A stretch of DNA of 64,000 bases from Liolophura sinensis (Eukaryota; Mollusca; Polyplacophora; Chitonida; Chitonidae). The stretch covers positions 5,254,044 through 5,318,043 of the forward strand of contig NC_088301.1 of assembly GCF_032854445.1 (NCBI RefSeq), in the 5' to 3' direction. Below are positions 46,579 to 60,054 of this stretch, piece by piece. The notes below the pieces were generated by a model. It was given only the letters and a program-made list of their open reading frames with translations. It did no database searches and was not told the origin of the DNA. Every line of letters begins with the position of its first letter. The first letter of the stretch is position 1. A program made the translations under genes and the position numbers.

Positions 46579-47367
46579 AATGATCAGAATGATGATGGAT
46601 TAATATGGATTATCCACCACTGTTCGCTATTAGCGGCAGAATTTATAATCAGTATTTACTTTAACAGTATTTGGTGTTATTACGTGTTTTTTTTATTACT
46701 TAACTGATGTTTGACTGATTGGTGTTTACCGCTAGAACTTTTTAACCTATATGATAGCAATCAGGTTTATAGATAGAATCGTTCATATTGTATGAGAGTT
46801 CGTCTGACAATTACAGTTTATGGTTAAACGAGATTGATCCTGTACTTCTTCTTGACATATGAGGATATTATATATCAAGGATATTTTATCTGATCATAAC
46901 TGAATGAGAATGTGCCAGAATGTAGAACAATTTTTCTTTAAATATAACCTACAGGAATAGTGTTAAGACATTCATATTATACAGATCCGAATTTTGACTG
47001 AAAATCCTGTCATATCAAAATACTCTAACATGATAGGTGTGCTCTACATGGGCTTACATCTGGATGTGAGTATAGGGCCTACCGAGAGTTAAGGAAGAGT
47101 CGAGGAGAACGATTGTGTCAGTGTAACATGACTCAGTAAGGTAACGCGCTCTGTTTGTCTTATTTGTGTAACTTCGGGTAAGTAAAACGCAAAATGCATC
47201 CTGGTAATCATTACATATAGTTTAAAGTTACATCTCGGGGATGAGTGAAGCGGATATGTTCACGGTTACCATTTTTTACACCTGGTTTAGTTTTGGTAGG
47301 ATGATAAACAACAATGAGAAAGTGTTTTGCAGAGATCCATTGCTAAGGTCTATTTTATATATTCATT

Positions 47368-47833
47368 TGTCTGTAAAATCAGTCATACTCGCTACCAAAA
47401 TTGCCTTTATTAAGCAACACGTAACAATACATGCTCTTCATATTATTGCAAAGAAAATGGAGTTAAAATAAATTTTTTAATTGATAATGTTAAACTCCAC
47501 AAGCTCAGTTTTTGAACCAAGAACTTGTTGCCTCAGGTGACGTCATCATTATTCAAAAGCATGTTACATGCTGGGCAATGCTGGAGAGTATTTTGTTTTA
47601 CAATGGCTGCACCAGTAAGCGGTTTGAATAAACTCTGTGCAGTGGGACAACCAACGCTATTGTCTCTACGAAGTGATTACATCGCTTTAATTTCCTAACA
47701 TCCATCACTAAATCTATACTGCCGTGAGATCATATACTACAAGAAATAAAATAAATTTGATTTTGTATTGTTATATTACACTAAAACGTGTCAGCAATTT
47801 CAAAGATATCAGTGTCAGTAAGAGGGTTTACAG
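47368..47833 (+). repeat. P/Q repeat, intergenic copy
   Basis: Same P and Q blocks and order as 3480-3948. Confidence 0.5.
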
Positions 47834-48613
47834 TTATGTTGATAGCAGGTACCTGATGTCGCCCTCCGTCAAACATGTTGAACTCCGCCAGTGATTTTTG
47901 AATAATTCTGATGTCACCGCGGACAATGGGTACTTGCCATGGAAACCGAGCTGATGGGCTTAAACATTATGAATTAGAAAAAGTGCAAGAATATGAACTT
48001 CCAACATATTTACGTGTAGAGTTTCTGTTGTTACGTGTCACTGACCAGCGCCAATTTGATAGCCAGTATGACTGATTTTACAGATAACTAAATATAGACA
48101 ACTCGCTCATAGAAATAGAAAGATCCATAATGGATTCTCTCCCTGGTTGCGATGTTGGGATATGGAGCAAACACAAGGAAGAAATGTTCATTGGCAGTTC
48201 TTCCAATCTAATAGTGTCAAATACAGTGGCACACACGATGTCATATGACATAAGTAATCCCCCTTGTTTCATGTATATCTCTATACGCCAACCTGCTGTG
48301 GTTATGCTGTCTGTCACCATTCCTGACCAAGTAAATGTCCACCAACCGGAAGAAGAAAGCTGGATTCGAACATTTGAATGCGATTAGTATTTCTTAACGA
48401 GTTTTTGAGTGTTGTAAAATCACCAGTCGTACCCGTCGACCAGAAGAAGATTCTCTGTGTTGCTGGTGATTCACATGTGACCAAGTAAGAAGATAAGCAG
48501 ATTCATGGGTATGGAAGTTGAGTAGATTATTGCTACCCTCCTATTCACCATATCGGGAGTGGTAGATCAATCCTGTGTCGAGTCACACCTAATACCTTTA
48601 AAGTTGTAACTTC

Positions 48614-48862
48614 CTCGCTTGGAATTCAGCATGAAGGGGATAGTGCAACAACTAGTGGACCTGTATCAGCATAATGGCTCGGGCAGGGCAGCTTACTTGC
48701 CTTCGGTAAGGCCTCTCAGTGAAGCTGCACTAGATAAAAGAGCGATGGAAATCCGACCTGCAACAAGGAGGCACATTAGATGCGTTTTAACAATTCTTTC
48801 GTTGTCATTTGACTGAAATATTGTTAAGCACGACGTTTAACCAAAAGCACCCACCCACCCAG
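48614..48862 (+). repeat. CGCTTGG-type repeat, intergenic copy
   Basis: Same element as 4722-4970. Confidence 0.55.
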
Positions 48863-48993
48863 CCTATTCAAAATAGTCACAAACATCAGGTAACTTTGTA
48901 TTGTCAGCAGAAGCATCCACAAATAAACCGAAGACCGTCAAAAGGATAACAAATGTCGATTAGCTTATAATGTGAAAACAAGGTGTATAAACG

Positions 48994-48999
48994 TTTATT
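48994..48999 (-). terminator. Gene 6 polyadenylation signal
   Basis: AATAAA on the minus strand about 185 nt past the stop. Confidence 0.6.
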
Positions 49000-49182
49000 T
49001 ATTTTCACCAGAGCAATTAGGTAGAAGTATTATTCGAATTTTTCTTCTGGTCTTTTATTGTACTCATGCTTCTTCCCTACAACATCTCACTATAATGCAT
49101 TTAATCGCATCAGTGTAAAAGCAAAATATTCTATAATTCAGAGACAGTACCAGCAATTGTATTACCAAATCAACTGAAAAGA

Positions 49183-52009
49183 TTATTTTGTGCAAACGAC
49201 ACAGGTAATCTCATAACCGTCCACATATGGTGGGCAAGGTAGTGAGCCACACGCCGCCTCCACCACGTACTGGAGATTTCCATTTAGGTCGGGAGCGGTG
49301 GCGGGATGAGTATCTGGATCCTGGTCCACGCACACGTACTCAGACTTGTGGTACGTGTGGTGTTGGGACATAAGAAATCCCAGGTACTCCACGGTCCATC
49401 CCGATGGACACTCGAGTCGGGCTGGGATCATCAGATGACTCAACCTTCCCGGAGTATAACACACAGCACACTGAGCCTCTCTGTTATGAGGAAGGACTCC
49501 CCCCGAGTTTGTTGTGCGGAAGACATCATTCCCAGAACTTATCTCAAACTCAGTTCCATACAGATACGATTTGGATTGATGTCCAGGGTAGGTTTTGTTG
49601 AACTGGGATCCAGTGGGAGACACAACTGTATGCTTGTAGTAAGAGCCAGCCTTTATACCTAAAGATAAAGCACATTTGCAAATAATAAAAAAGACACAGC
49701 TATTTCCTGCAGTACTGAGCCCACAAAGGATGTGCATAAGAATATCCAGTGGTGGCACACAGATAAAAGCGTGACACCTCATCACTTGATGTGTGAGGTA
49801 CTACAAGCAGCTCACTAGTACCACTACTAAACTATTTAACAACAAAGCCGTTTATGTGTAGTACTAGTGTTCTGTTACACTGCAGCAGTTCATGTGTACA
49901 ACCACCAGTGTACTTACCACACCTAATGTGTAGCACGACAATTCTATCAATTTCCACAGTTCATGAGTACTGCTACCGGTGTACTTAACCCCATTAAATG
50001 TGAAGTACAATAATTCTATTACACTTCATCAGTTTATGTGTACGACCACCGGTGTACTTAACCCCACTTAATGTGTAGTACAACAATTCTATTGCACTTC
50101 AGAAGTTCATGTGTACAATCTCCGGTGTACTTAACCCCATTTAATGTGTGGTACAATAATATTGTACTTCAACAGTTCGTATGTATTACCAGTAGTCTAT
50201 TACATCTAAGCAGGTAAAAATCATACTTCTTACTGATTCGCTTGGCGCTCAGCACTGAAAGGTCAGAACAAGGAAACAGGACACGTTGGCCCAGTGTCAA
50301 AAGAAGACACACTATCTGTACAATGACATAATGACTTCTCGCCGTGGTATGACTTAAAAATTTTTAAGTACGACGTTATACACTGAACAAACCTATATAC
50401 CTACATACGTACATATATACATACAGGTATACATGCGTACATTCCTACATACCTACATACCTACATACATACGTACATACGTACATACGTACCAACATAC
50501 ATACCAACATACATACCAACATACATACCTACATACATACCTACATTTATACCTACCTATCTACCTATATACCTACCTACCTACCAACCTACCTACATTT
50601 ATACCTACCTACCTACCTACCTACCTACCTACCTACCTACCTACATACCTACCTACCTACCTACCTACCTACCTACCTACCTACCTACCTACCTACCTAC
50701 CTACCTACCTACCTACCTACCTACCTACCTACCCACCCAACCACCCAAACCACCTACCCACCCACCTACCTACCTACCTACCTACCTACCTACCTACCTA
50801 CCTACCTACCTACCTACCTCCCTACCTACCTACCTACCTACCTACCTACCTTCATGCATGTATACATACATGCATGTATACATACATACATACATACATA
50901 CATACATACATACATACATACATACATACATACATACATACATACATACATACATACATACATACATACATACATACATACATACATACATACATACACA
51001 CATACGTACGTACGTACATAGATACATAGATACATACATACATACATACATACATACATACATACATACATACATACATACATACATACATACATACATA
51101 CATACATACATACATACATACATACATACATACATACATACATACATACATACACACATACGTACGTACGTACGTACATAGATACATAGATACATAGATA
51201 CATAGATACATACATACATACATACATACATACATACATACATACATACATACATACATACATACATACATACATACATACATGTATACGTACGTACGTA
51301 CGTACGTAGGTGCAAGCGTGCGTAATTTAAAATTACATAATTACATAATTACTTGTCTACATACATACAAACGTACAAACATACACATGCACAGACATAG
51401 ATTAATACATCCATATATATCTACATACATACTAACGTACAAACATACCTACAAAAATACATACGTACATACCTATCTACATACATACATACATACATAC
51501 ATACCTATACACCTACATATATACGTACATAAGTAAATACATGTATACATACGGCGCCTTTGTGGCTCAGATTTTTAGTGCGCTAGCGCAACGTAATGAC
51601 CCAGGAGTCTCTCACCAATGCGGTCAATGTGAGTTCAAGTCTCACCAATACGGTCACTGTGAGTTCCAGTCTAGCTCATGCTGGCTTCCTCTCCGGCCGT
51701 ACGTGGAAAGGTCTGACAGCAACCTGCGGATGGTCGTGTGTTTCCACCCACCATAATGCAGGCCGCCGTCGTATAAGTGAAATACCCTTGGGTCGGGCGT
51801 AAAACACCAACCAAATAAATAAAGAAACATATATACATACATACGTACATACATTTATACGTACATATCTACATACATACATACCTACATGTGTTAAACG
51901 TACAAGCGTTCAAACCCATATACCCAGCTACATATATACGCGCATACGTAAATACAGAAATGCGTACATACCTACATACCATACACACACATACACACAC
52001 ACATACACA

Positions 52010-52095
<86 letters not shown>

Positions 52096-55000
52096 TACGT
52101 ACACATGGGGCCTCCGTGGCTCAGTTGGTTAGCGCGCTAGCGCAGTGTAATGGCCCAGGAATCTCTCACCAATTGCCTAAGGTTGTCGTATGTTTGTTTT
52201 GGGAGACAGCCACAATTTTGTGTGCGCGTGTTATACGCTGACGTAAACACTCGAAAAACACACTTGTTTGTGTACTTGCAATACCTCAAAGAGAGCGACC
52301 ACACTTGTGTATGGACGTGTTAAGTGGTGAAGTCAACAGGAGAAGAAAAAACAATTTTAAAGTGATTTGAAATTTTGACTTCAGTCTATGATCGCTTTGC
52401 GATCTCATGGCCAGCTGATATATGGTGACGTCAACAGGAGAGCACACCAGTAGTGTGTGCAGCAGTTATTTAGGGTCTATGCTGACGTCAGTACAGGGAC
52501 GACAATAAGCAAAAAAGAATGCGGAATGAGCAAGATGCTAGCCTGTCAATCTTTAGGGCACGTAACAGCTCCTCCTGAAAATCGGTAAATCACAATAGAA
52601 TGACTAGCTAATACTAAAATCGACAGGTAAATTCAAGCACGGTGGATATGTTTTAGCGAAGTGAACCGTCACTTCTGATATCTTCAGTATGATGTTACAG
52701 TGAGGCATAACTGCACATATGTCGACACTGTCCAGATCTACTACCAGTAGTTCTCAGACGTGATATATAATATAAGGATATAAATGACGCACAACACAAA
52801 GTCAGGAAAAAAATACGGAGGATTTTTACTTATTCGCTAGGTACAACCGGTCGCTTATTAATATCATATACTTGGTCATTTGGTTTAGAAATCCCTATTT
52901 TGCTGCAAGCATATTTAAATTTTATTTATTTTCATAACCCGGCTTAACCTTCAAGATCAGTATATAGCTACTAAATAAAAGATAGAGAAAAATCAAACTG
53001 GACACGACAACGACAAATTGGTGATTAGTGATAAAATGTATCTGTTTTTATATTACAACAGAAAAACCAACTAGTCTTTTATTGCCCGTTGACTACAAAT
53101 GTCAAAATCCTGTTTTAAAATAATGATATGAACACCATATTCATGCCTTCCCGTTTTCTCATATTTTTATATACATTGATTTCTTACCATGACTTATGGA
53201 TTTTGTGTCTTCCTCTGTTCCCGTTGTACCGTCTCCGGTGTTCACACCAGAACGGCCGAAGTTGGCACCAACCAATCGTTCTACGAGAGTCTGGAAAATC
53301 TTGTCCAACTGATTGTCCAGATTTATCACACTCTGAGGTCCCTAGGAGGGACAAACGATAGCAAGTACATGTAAATTATTGTGATTTAAATGCTTGCATG
53401 AGTTACAAATTTCTTTTATGTTTATGTTATGGATAAAAAGAGGCCGTGAAAAAGGCAAATTTCTATTTGGTATTCGTACTTTTAATATACTGTCGATTAT
53501 TGCATCAAACGCCTTCACTGTAAGTGTTTAGGTATTAGAATGAGTATATAATTCAACTCTTTTGTAAGTAAATATGCATAGAATGTTCAGAATAAGTGAC
53601 ACTCTGCTCCATAATTGTGTCTTGTTCCTCTTATCCCGGGGCTGAGGACTGTATATTTATGGTGTTGAATTCGGTGGCCAGGTTGGGGAGGAACAGTTGC
53701 GCAATTAAAGCGTACATGGGACACATATTTTCAAATATTATTAACAATTTATGCACTAGAGTCCATTTCTTTTAGCCATTGGCCTATATTTAACTGTTTA
53801 TAAAATCAGCCATGCTCGCCACTAAAATGGAATTTAGTCAGTGACACGTTGCAACCTAAGCTGTACACATGGATGTTGGAAATTGATATTCTTGCACAGA
53901 AAATGAAGCTAGAACACTTTTTACTAATTCAGGACACTAACTGGATAAGCTTGATTTCGAGAGCAAGAACGCATTGTCGCGATCGGGCGCCGCCATTATT
54001 CAAAATCCAGTGACATGCTGGATAATGGGAGGAATTGAATATGTTTTGACAAAGGGCGACACTAGTTACTTAAAGAGATATGGAATTTCATCTAAACCCT
54101 GTATTTGACACTGGCATATTTGAGATTGTTTGCACGTTTTAGTATAATTTGACCTCTATCAATGCTTTTTATATTAGATGTTGTAGTATATGATCTCACA
54201 GGAGTATGGTATTAGAGTTGGATGTTAGAAAATTGAAGAATTGGAAGACTCCTTCCAAATTTCACATTTTTCATACTTTCTTAATTCTTTGGTGGTTAGT
54301 CTGAACCGTCGTTTTGGAAATTTGCGTTGTCAATATTCACCTGCGACGTACAATTTGGTTGTCGGCTAGTACACGAATGCCTGTTTCGACGCAAAGATTC
54401 TATGTATATTAAGTATTAGATTTGTTTACGCTGCAATGAAATCGCAATGTTTGAATAGCTGAGTTATATCCCGTACCTTCCGCTACGAATTATGAAAAGA
54501 CAAGCCTTCTGAATTGATCTTTTAAGAGTATTTCTTACTTTTGCAAGAAGAATATGGGAATGGAATATGTTAGGCTCATTGTTCACCAGAATTCACTTAA
54601 GCCCTGCTTCACAGATTATGACGTAGTGAGTCCCCCCCCCCCCCCTCACAAACCCTGCCATCTTGATCTCCAAATTTTAGAGAGTACATACGTGTTTCAT
54701 GTAATGCAGACATGTTTAGCACATGCATACATATTTTGAGCGTATTATTCACATGCTAACCATAAATGCAATTTTTTGATATGCTAGGAAACGAAGAGAC
54801 AGTTTTCGCTGAGACAAGCCTCGTCTATTATTTGGGATATATATATACCTAAGTGCTAGTATTTCTCATTTGCGTTCGTGGTTATATTTCGATGTCCCCA
54901 TTTGTGTGGAACAAAGACAACCAAAAGACTGCCGTCAGAAGGAAACCAGTACACATCATCATGACAACTGCAGTTTTCACATAATTTAGGTTGTAAATAC

Positions 55001-56501
55001 ACACAGCCGATGTTAGACATCATTTTAATGTGTTTTTAACTCCCTACAATGCATTTTTACTTTAACCGATGTCATGGATTTTTAGATTGCTTACAACTGC
55101 TTATTTATTCATTTATTTGATTGGTGTTTTACGCAGTACTCAAGAATATTTCACTTATACGACGGCGACAAGTATTATGGTGGGAGGAAACCGGGCACAG
55201 ATAGGGGGAAACCCACGACCATCGGCAGGTTGTTGAAAGACCTCCCCACATACGGCCTATGCCTGATTAACTTCCTATGTCAGTCTTTTTAGTACTAAAA
55301 TAGGATGAAAATGTTTACACAGAATCAATGAAATAATTCGGCCCTAGGAAGCTAACTTCTGGACTGCGACATAGTACTGGATGAAATAAGAAATGTTAAC
55401 CGCTGGAACTTATATATGCACTTGGCAGGAAGCCAAAGTACTGTTGCTCAGTTAATATTATGGGGACGGGCTATTCGCTTCATGGTTACTTACTGGAGGC
55501 CCTTTCTGCCCAGGTGGTCCGGGCGGCCCATAAGGCCCCTGGATTCCGTCTCGTCCGTCCCGACCATCCCGACCCGGAAGTCCACAACAATCTGCGGGAG
55601 CACCTATAAACCAAAGAGAAAAAACTCGTATGTTGCCTATTTTTGAAATTTTACAAATTAACGGCAAAGCTATAAGAAAATCTAAAAACTAATCATACCG
55701 TGACGTTGTGTTGGTCCTTGTCCATTGTAGAGGTTAACAGCAAGGTGTTTAAGAGTAAGTGGAGTTGTATATGAGTAACCAGTATTGCCAGACAAGGATT
55801 AATGCAAAATGTAGTTTGTTGTATTTAAGAACATGTTGTGAAGAGGAGAATAATTTGTATGGGTGTATTGTTAAACGGAAACAGAGCTGTTTGACAGCAT
55901 TAGAAAAACTCCCATGGTGCACTGAAGAGAAACGCTATCCGATCATTTATTCTTGGCAAATTCAGCCAAGTTAAGTTAAGTATTAAGTTTTATCATTGAC
56001 ATCAGAATGGAAATACTTCAGAAATATGATAATGTTAAACTCTCTTACCTGAAGCTGATCTTTCCACTGTACTCCCTTCTTGAGTGACATCTTTACTTCT
56101 CCCGTCAGTTGATAGCCCCTGATATATAAACAGTAGATGAAGTATGTTTCTACCTCACCTAGTATGACTGAACAGGAAGATAAGACCTACACCCAGATTC
56201 AGACAATGTCACTGATTTGCAACTATTTTAGGTGAATTCTTATTCGGAATATTGATTTGAAGATAAACTGTTCACAGATGTTGTAGGTCATTGTGGAGGC
56301 AATTGTATGTGTCAATTGTCCATGAACGCAACTATGAATGACTTTTTCCACCGTTCTATAAAAGCTTGATTTCGCCCCTGACTATTAATCAGGATTGGTG
56401 TAATCCTTTTGCATGACTGGTGGACAAATCTCAGCGCGGTGATATCAAACACTCACCTGACCATTGAGAAAGGTACACACCAACAAGACAATGATAATCA
56501 T
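49183..56501 (-). CDS. Gene 6: short-chain collagen C4-like protein, five-exon short form
   Basis: Exons: 1 56457-56501, 2 56049-56118, 3 55494-55603, 4 53188-53341, and last exon 49183-49658. Exon 5 is deleted (9-bp remnant 52566-52574). Because exon 5 has phase 1 at both ends, joining exon 4 to the last exon keeps frame and gives 855 nt, 284 aa. The signal peptide, ADCC, ten triplets and coiled coil (INLDNQLDKIFQTLVERL) are intact. The last exon carries a 17-bp and a 1-bp deletion whose frame effects cancel, so ANQLCLPLDP becomes TVVSPTGS, then frame resumes at QFNKTYPG. The C-terminal domain therefore has eight cysteines instead of ten and no YTRWGR motif. No stop is present, so it may make a stable altered protein, or be a young pseudogene. 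The splice is predicted, not observed. Confidence 0.75.
49854..50384 (+). repeat. 72/73-bp minisatellite plus CGCTTGG repeat, gene 6 intron
   Basis: Five units from 49854, then the CGCTTGGCGCTCAG repeat from about 50239. Confidence 0.6.
50389..51308 (+). repeat. Longest CCTA/CATA tetranucleotide array, gene 6 intron
   Basis: About 900 bp of CCTA, CATA, CGTA and GATA tetranucleotides. Two similar blocks of about 120-150 bp CATA end in ACACATACGTACGTAC and ATAGATACATAG, suggesting an internal duplication relative to gene 4. Overlapping frames of 100-200 codons on both strands are repeat translation. Confidence 0.93.
51553..51823 (+). mobile_element. tRNA-derived SINE with doubled box B, gene 6 intron
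   Basis: Same element as 7434-7705, with a GGCGCCTTTGTGGC variant head. Confidence 0.8.
51986..52095 (+). repeat. CA dinucleotide array, gene 6 intron
   Basis: About 110 bp of ACAC with sparse interruptions. Confidence 0.92.
52107..52176 (+). mobile_element. Truncated SINE head, gene 6 intron
   Basis: tRNA-like head fused at CACCAATT to GCCTAAGGTTGTCG. Confidence 0.7.
52566..52574 (-). other. Remnant of exon 5 in gene 6
   Basis: Same 9-bp remnant and junction (GGCACGTAA|CAGCTCC on plus) as in gene 4, so the deletion predates the split of these two copies. Confidence 0.8.
53431..53441. other. Empty SINE target site in gene 6 intron 3
   Basis: Single uninterrupted GGATAAAAAGA, as in gene 4. 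Confidence 0.8.
53792..54228 (+). repeat. P/Q repeat with Q inverted, gene 6 intron 3
   Basis: P at about 53792-54033 and inverted Q at about 54094-54228. Confidence 0.5.
55100..55259 (-). mobile_element. SINE 3' part, gene 6 intron 3 near exon 3
   Basis: Same insertion as 10999-11157. Confidence 0.7.
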
Positions 56502-56602
56502 CTTGCACACACTTGTAAAGCTGCAGTGTATTGGCTGTATCTACAGAACGGTAGCAAGTTTTAGTCTGACTGGGCTTTGGTGAAATCAACAGTGTGTATA
56601 AG
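56502..56602 (-). promoter_or_regulatory. Gene 6 core promoter and 5' UTR
   Basis: Weak CTTATACA box at 56595-56602 on the minus strand. The promoter sequence is nearly identical to that of gene 4, so loss of expression cannot be inferred from it. Confidence 0.35.
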
Positions 56603-57213
56603 CCAGACTGACACCAGATATCCACAAAACCAGTCCACATGGACGGCCTGTTCATATATCTCACTTGCAAGTCAGGAGTTGTTGATGTAAACTCATCTCA
56701 TAATACTGAACATTTGTATATCTAAACGTTTGGTTGTTTATACCAAGAAATACTTCTTTCATAGTAACTTAACCTATCCTATATGGCACTTGAGACCCTT
56801 TCCACATTTACATGTGGCTATCTTGGGAATGTTCCTGATGTTGCTTGGGTTTTCTGTAACTCACTTTAAATATACATGTAGTCACACAGTTAACAGAAGG
56901 AATAACATGCCATCCGTCAGTGGATGCTGGCACCAGAGTGTTGATCAGGGTGAAATTCATATAGGGGTTCTAGGTTCTGAGGTGAACCATATCCTGGAAT
57001 ATTGGACTTCCGAAAACGGGAAAAAGAGCTTGTAGATAATATTTAAACATTTACATTTAAATATTTAAACATTCTGGCACCTACATGAAATATAAACCTA
57101 TACTATTTGCTCAAGGCGAAATGATATTTATATGAGAATCTGAACTTCCAATGTCTATCGAAAGGGCCATGCTAAACTTAACTACTTGGTGACATTCGTA
57201 GATTTTCTGGTAT

Positions 57214-57424
57214 TCTGAGCGGCTAGCCTCTCACCATTGCGAGCTCAACCCAAGTCATGTCGGCCTCCTGTCCACTTGCATAGGTGGAAAGCTTTTACTG
57301 CAACCTGCAGATTGTCGTAGCTTTTTTCCATGCTTTGTCTCATTTTACTCACCATTGTTCTAGTGCCTGTCATACAAGTGAAACATCCTCCGTACGGAAT
57401 AAAAAAACCTATCAAATGAATAAT
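57214..57424 (+). mobile_element. Decayed tRNA-type SINE upstream of gene 6
   Basis: Same element as 2479-2690. Confidence 0.6.
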
Positions 57425-58223
57425 TAAATGATCAGAATGGTGATGGATTAATATGGATTATCCACCACTGTTCGCTATTAGCGGCAGAATTTATAATCAG
57501 TATTTACTTTAACAGTATTATGTTTTATTACATGTTTTATTTTATTACTTTTCTGATGTTTGACTGATTGGTTTTTACCGCAAGAACTTTTTAACCTATA
57601 TGACAGCAGTCAGGTTTATGGATAGATGAGTTTATATTGTATGAGAGTTCGTCTGACAATTACATTTTGTGGTTAAACGAGATCGATCCTGTACTTCTTC
57701 TTGACATATGAGGATATTATATATCAAGGATATTTTATCTGATCATAACTGAATGAGAATGTGCCAGAGTGTAGAACAATTTTTCTTTAAATATAACCTA
57801 CAGGAATATGTTAAGACATTCATATTATACAGATCCGAATTTTGACTGAAAATCCTGTCATATCAAAATACTCTAACATGATAGGTGTGCTCTACATGGG
57901 CTTACACCTGGATGTGAGTATAGGGCCTACCGAGAGTTAAGGAAGAGTCGAGGAGAACGATTGTGTCAGTGTAACATGACTCAGTAAGGTAACGCGTTCT
58001 GTTTGTCTTATTTGTGTAACTTCGGGTAAGTGAAACGCAAAATGCATCCTGGTAATCATTACATGTATACATATAGTTTAAAGTTACATCTCGGGGATGA
58101 GTGAAGCCGATATGTTCATGGTTACCATTTTTTACACCTGGTTTAGTTTTGGTAGGATTTTAAACAACAATGAGAAAGTGTTTTGCAGAGATCCATTGCT
58201 AAGGTCTATTTTATATATTCATT

Positions 58224-58689
58224 TGTCTGTAAAATCAGTCATACTCGCTACCAAAATTGCCTTTATTAAGCGACATGTAACAATACATGCTCTTCATATT
58301 ATTGCAAAGGAAATGGAGTTAAAATAATTTATTTAATTTATAATGTTAAACTCCACAAGCTCAGTTTTGGCACCAAGAACTTGTTGCCTCAGGTGACGTC
58401 ATCATTATTCAAAAGCATGTTACATGCTGGGCAATGCTGGAGAGTATTTTGTTTTACAATGGCTGCACCAATAAGCGGTTTGAATAAACTCTGTGCAGTG
58501 GGACAACCAACGCTAGTGTCTCTACGAACTGATTACATCGCTTTAATTTCCTAACATCCATCACTAAATCTATACTGCCGTGAGATCATATACTACAAGA
58601 GATAAAATAAATTTGATTTTGTATTGTTATATTACACTAAAACGTGTCAACAATTTCAAAGATATCAGTGTCAGTAAGAGGGTTTACAG
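58224..58689 (+). repeat. P/Q repeat, intergenic copy
   Basis: Same P and Q blocks and order as 3480-3948. Confidence 0.5.
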
Positions 58690-59485
58690 TTATGTTGATA
58701 GCAGGTACCTGATGTCGCCCTCCGTCAAACATGTTGAACTCCGCCCAGTATCCAGCATGCCAGTGATTTTTGAATAATTCTGATGTCACCGCGGACAATG
58801 GGTACTTGCCATGGAAACCGAGCTGATGGGCTTAAACATTATGAATTAGAAAAAGTGCAAGAATATGAACTTCCAACATATTTACGTGTAGAGTTTCTGT
58901 TGTTCCGTGTCACTGACCAGCGCCAATTTGATAGCCAGTATGACTGATTTTACAGATAACTAAATATAGACAACTCGCTCATAGAAATAGAAAGATCCAT
59001 AATGGATTCTCTCCCTGGTTGCGATGTTGGGATATGGAGCAAACACAAGGAAGAAATGTTCATTGGCAGTTCTTCCAATCTGATTGTGCCTAATCCAGTG
59101 GCACACACGATGTCATATGACATAAGTAATCCCCCTTGTTTCATGTATGTCCTCTAACGTCAACCTGCTTTGGTTATGCTGTCTGTCACCATTCCTGACC
59201 AAGTAAATGTCCACCAACCGGAAGAAGAAAGCTGGATTCGAACATTTGGATGCGATTAGTATTTCTTAACGAGTTTTTGAGTGTTGTAAAATCACCAGTC
59301 GTACCCGTCGACCAGAAGAAGATTCTCTGTGTTGCTGGTGATTCACATGTGACCAAGTAAGAAGATAAGCAGATTCATGGGTATGGACGTTGAGTAGATT
59401 ATTGCTACCCTCCTATTCACCATATCGGGAGTGGTAGATCAATCCTGTGTCGAGTCACACCTAATACCTTTAAAGTTGTAACTTC

Positions 59486-59734
59486 CTCGCTTGGAATTCA
59501 GCATGAAGGAGATAGTGCAACAACTAGTTGACCTGTATCAGTATAATGGCTGGGGCAGGGCACCTTACTTGCCTTCGGTAAGGCGTCTCAGTGAAGCTGC
59601 ACTAGATAAAAGAGCGATGAAAATCCGACCTGCAACAAGGAGGCACATTACATGCTTTCTAACAATTCTTTCGTCGTCATTTGACTGACATATTGTTAAG
59701 TACGACGTTAAACCAAAAGCACCCACCCACCCAG
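59486..59734 (+). repeat. CGCTTGG-type repeat, intergenic copy
   Basis: Same element as 4722-4970. Confidence 0.55.
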
Positions 59735-59865
59735 CCTATTCAAAATAGTCACAAACATCAGGTAACTTTGTATTGTCAGCAGAAGCATCCACAAATAAAC
59801 CGAAGACCGTCAAAAGGATAACAAAAGTCGATTAGCTTATAATGTGAAAACAAGGTGTATAAACA

Positions 59866-59871
59866 TTTATT
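59866..59871 (-). terminator. Gene 7 polyadenylation signal
   Basis: AATAAA on the minus strand about 185 nt past the stop. Confidence 0.6.
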
Positions 59872-60054
59872 TATTTTCATCAGAGCAATTAGGTAGAAGT
59901 ATTATTCGAATTTTTCTTCTGGTCTTTTATTGTACTCATGCTTCTTCCCTACAACATCTCACTATAATGCATTTAATCGCATCAGTGTGAAAGCAAAATA
60001 TTCTATAATTCAGAGACAGTGCCAGCAATTGTATTACCAAATCAACTGAAAAGA

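Larger units (their letters stand above)
45811..48993. other. Intergenic region between genes 5 and 6
   Basis: Non-coding. It holds a decayed SINE (46367-46578), a P/Q repeat (47368-47833) and a CGCTTGG repeat (48614-48862). About 50 bp just before the SINE (CTATTGAAAGGGCCATGCTA block) is missing compared with the other units. Confidence 0.7.
56603..59865. other. Intergenic region between genes 6 and 7
   Basis: Non-coding. It holds a decayed SINE (57214-57424), a P/Q repeat (58224-58689) and a CGCTTGG repeat (59486-59734). Confidence 0.7.
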
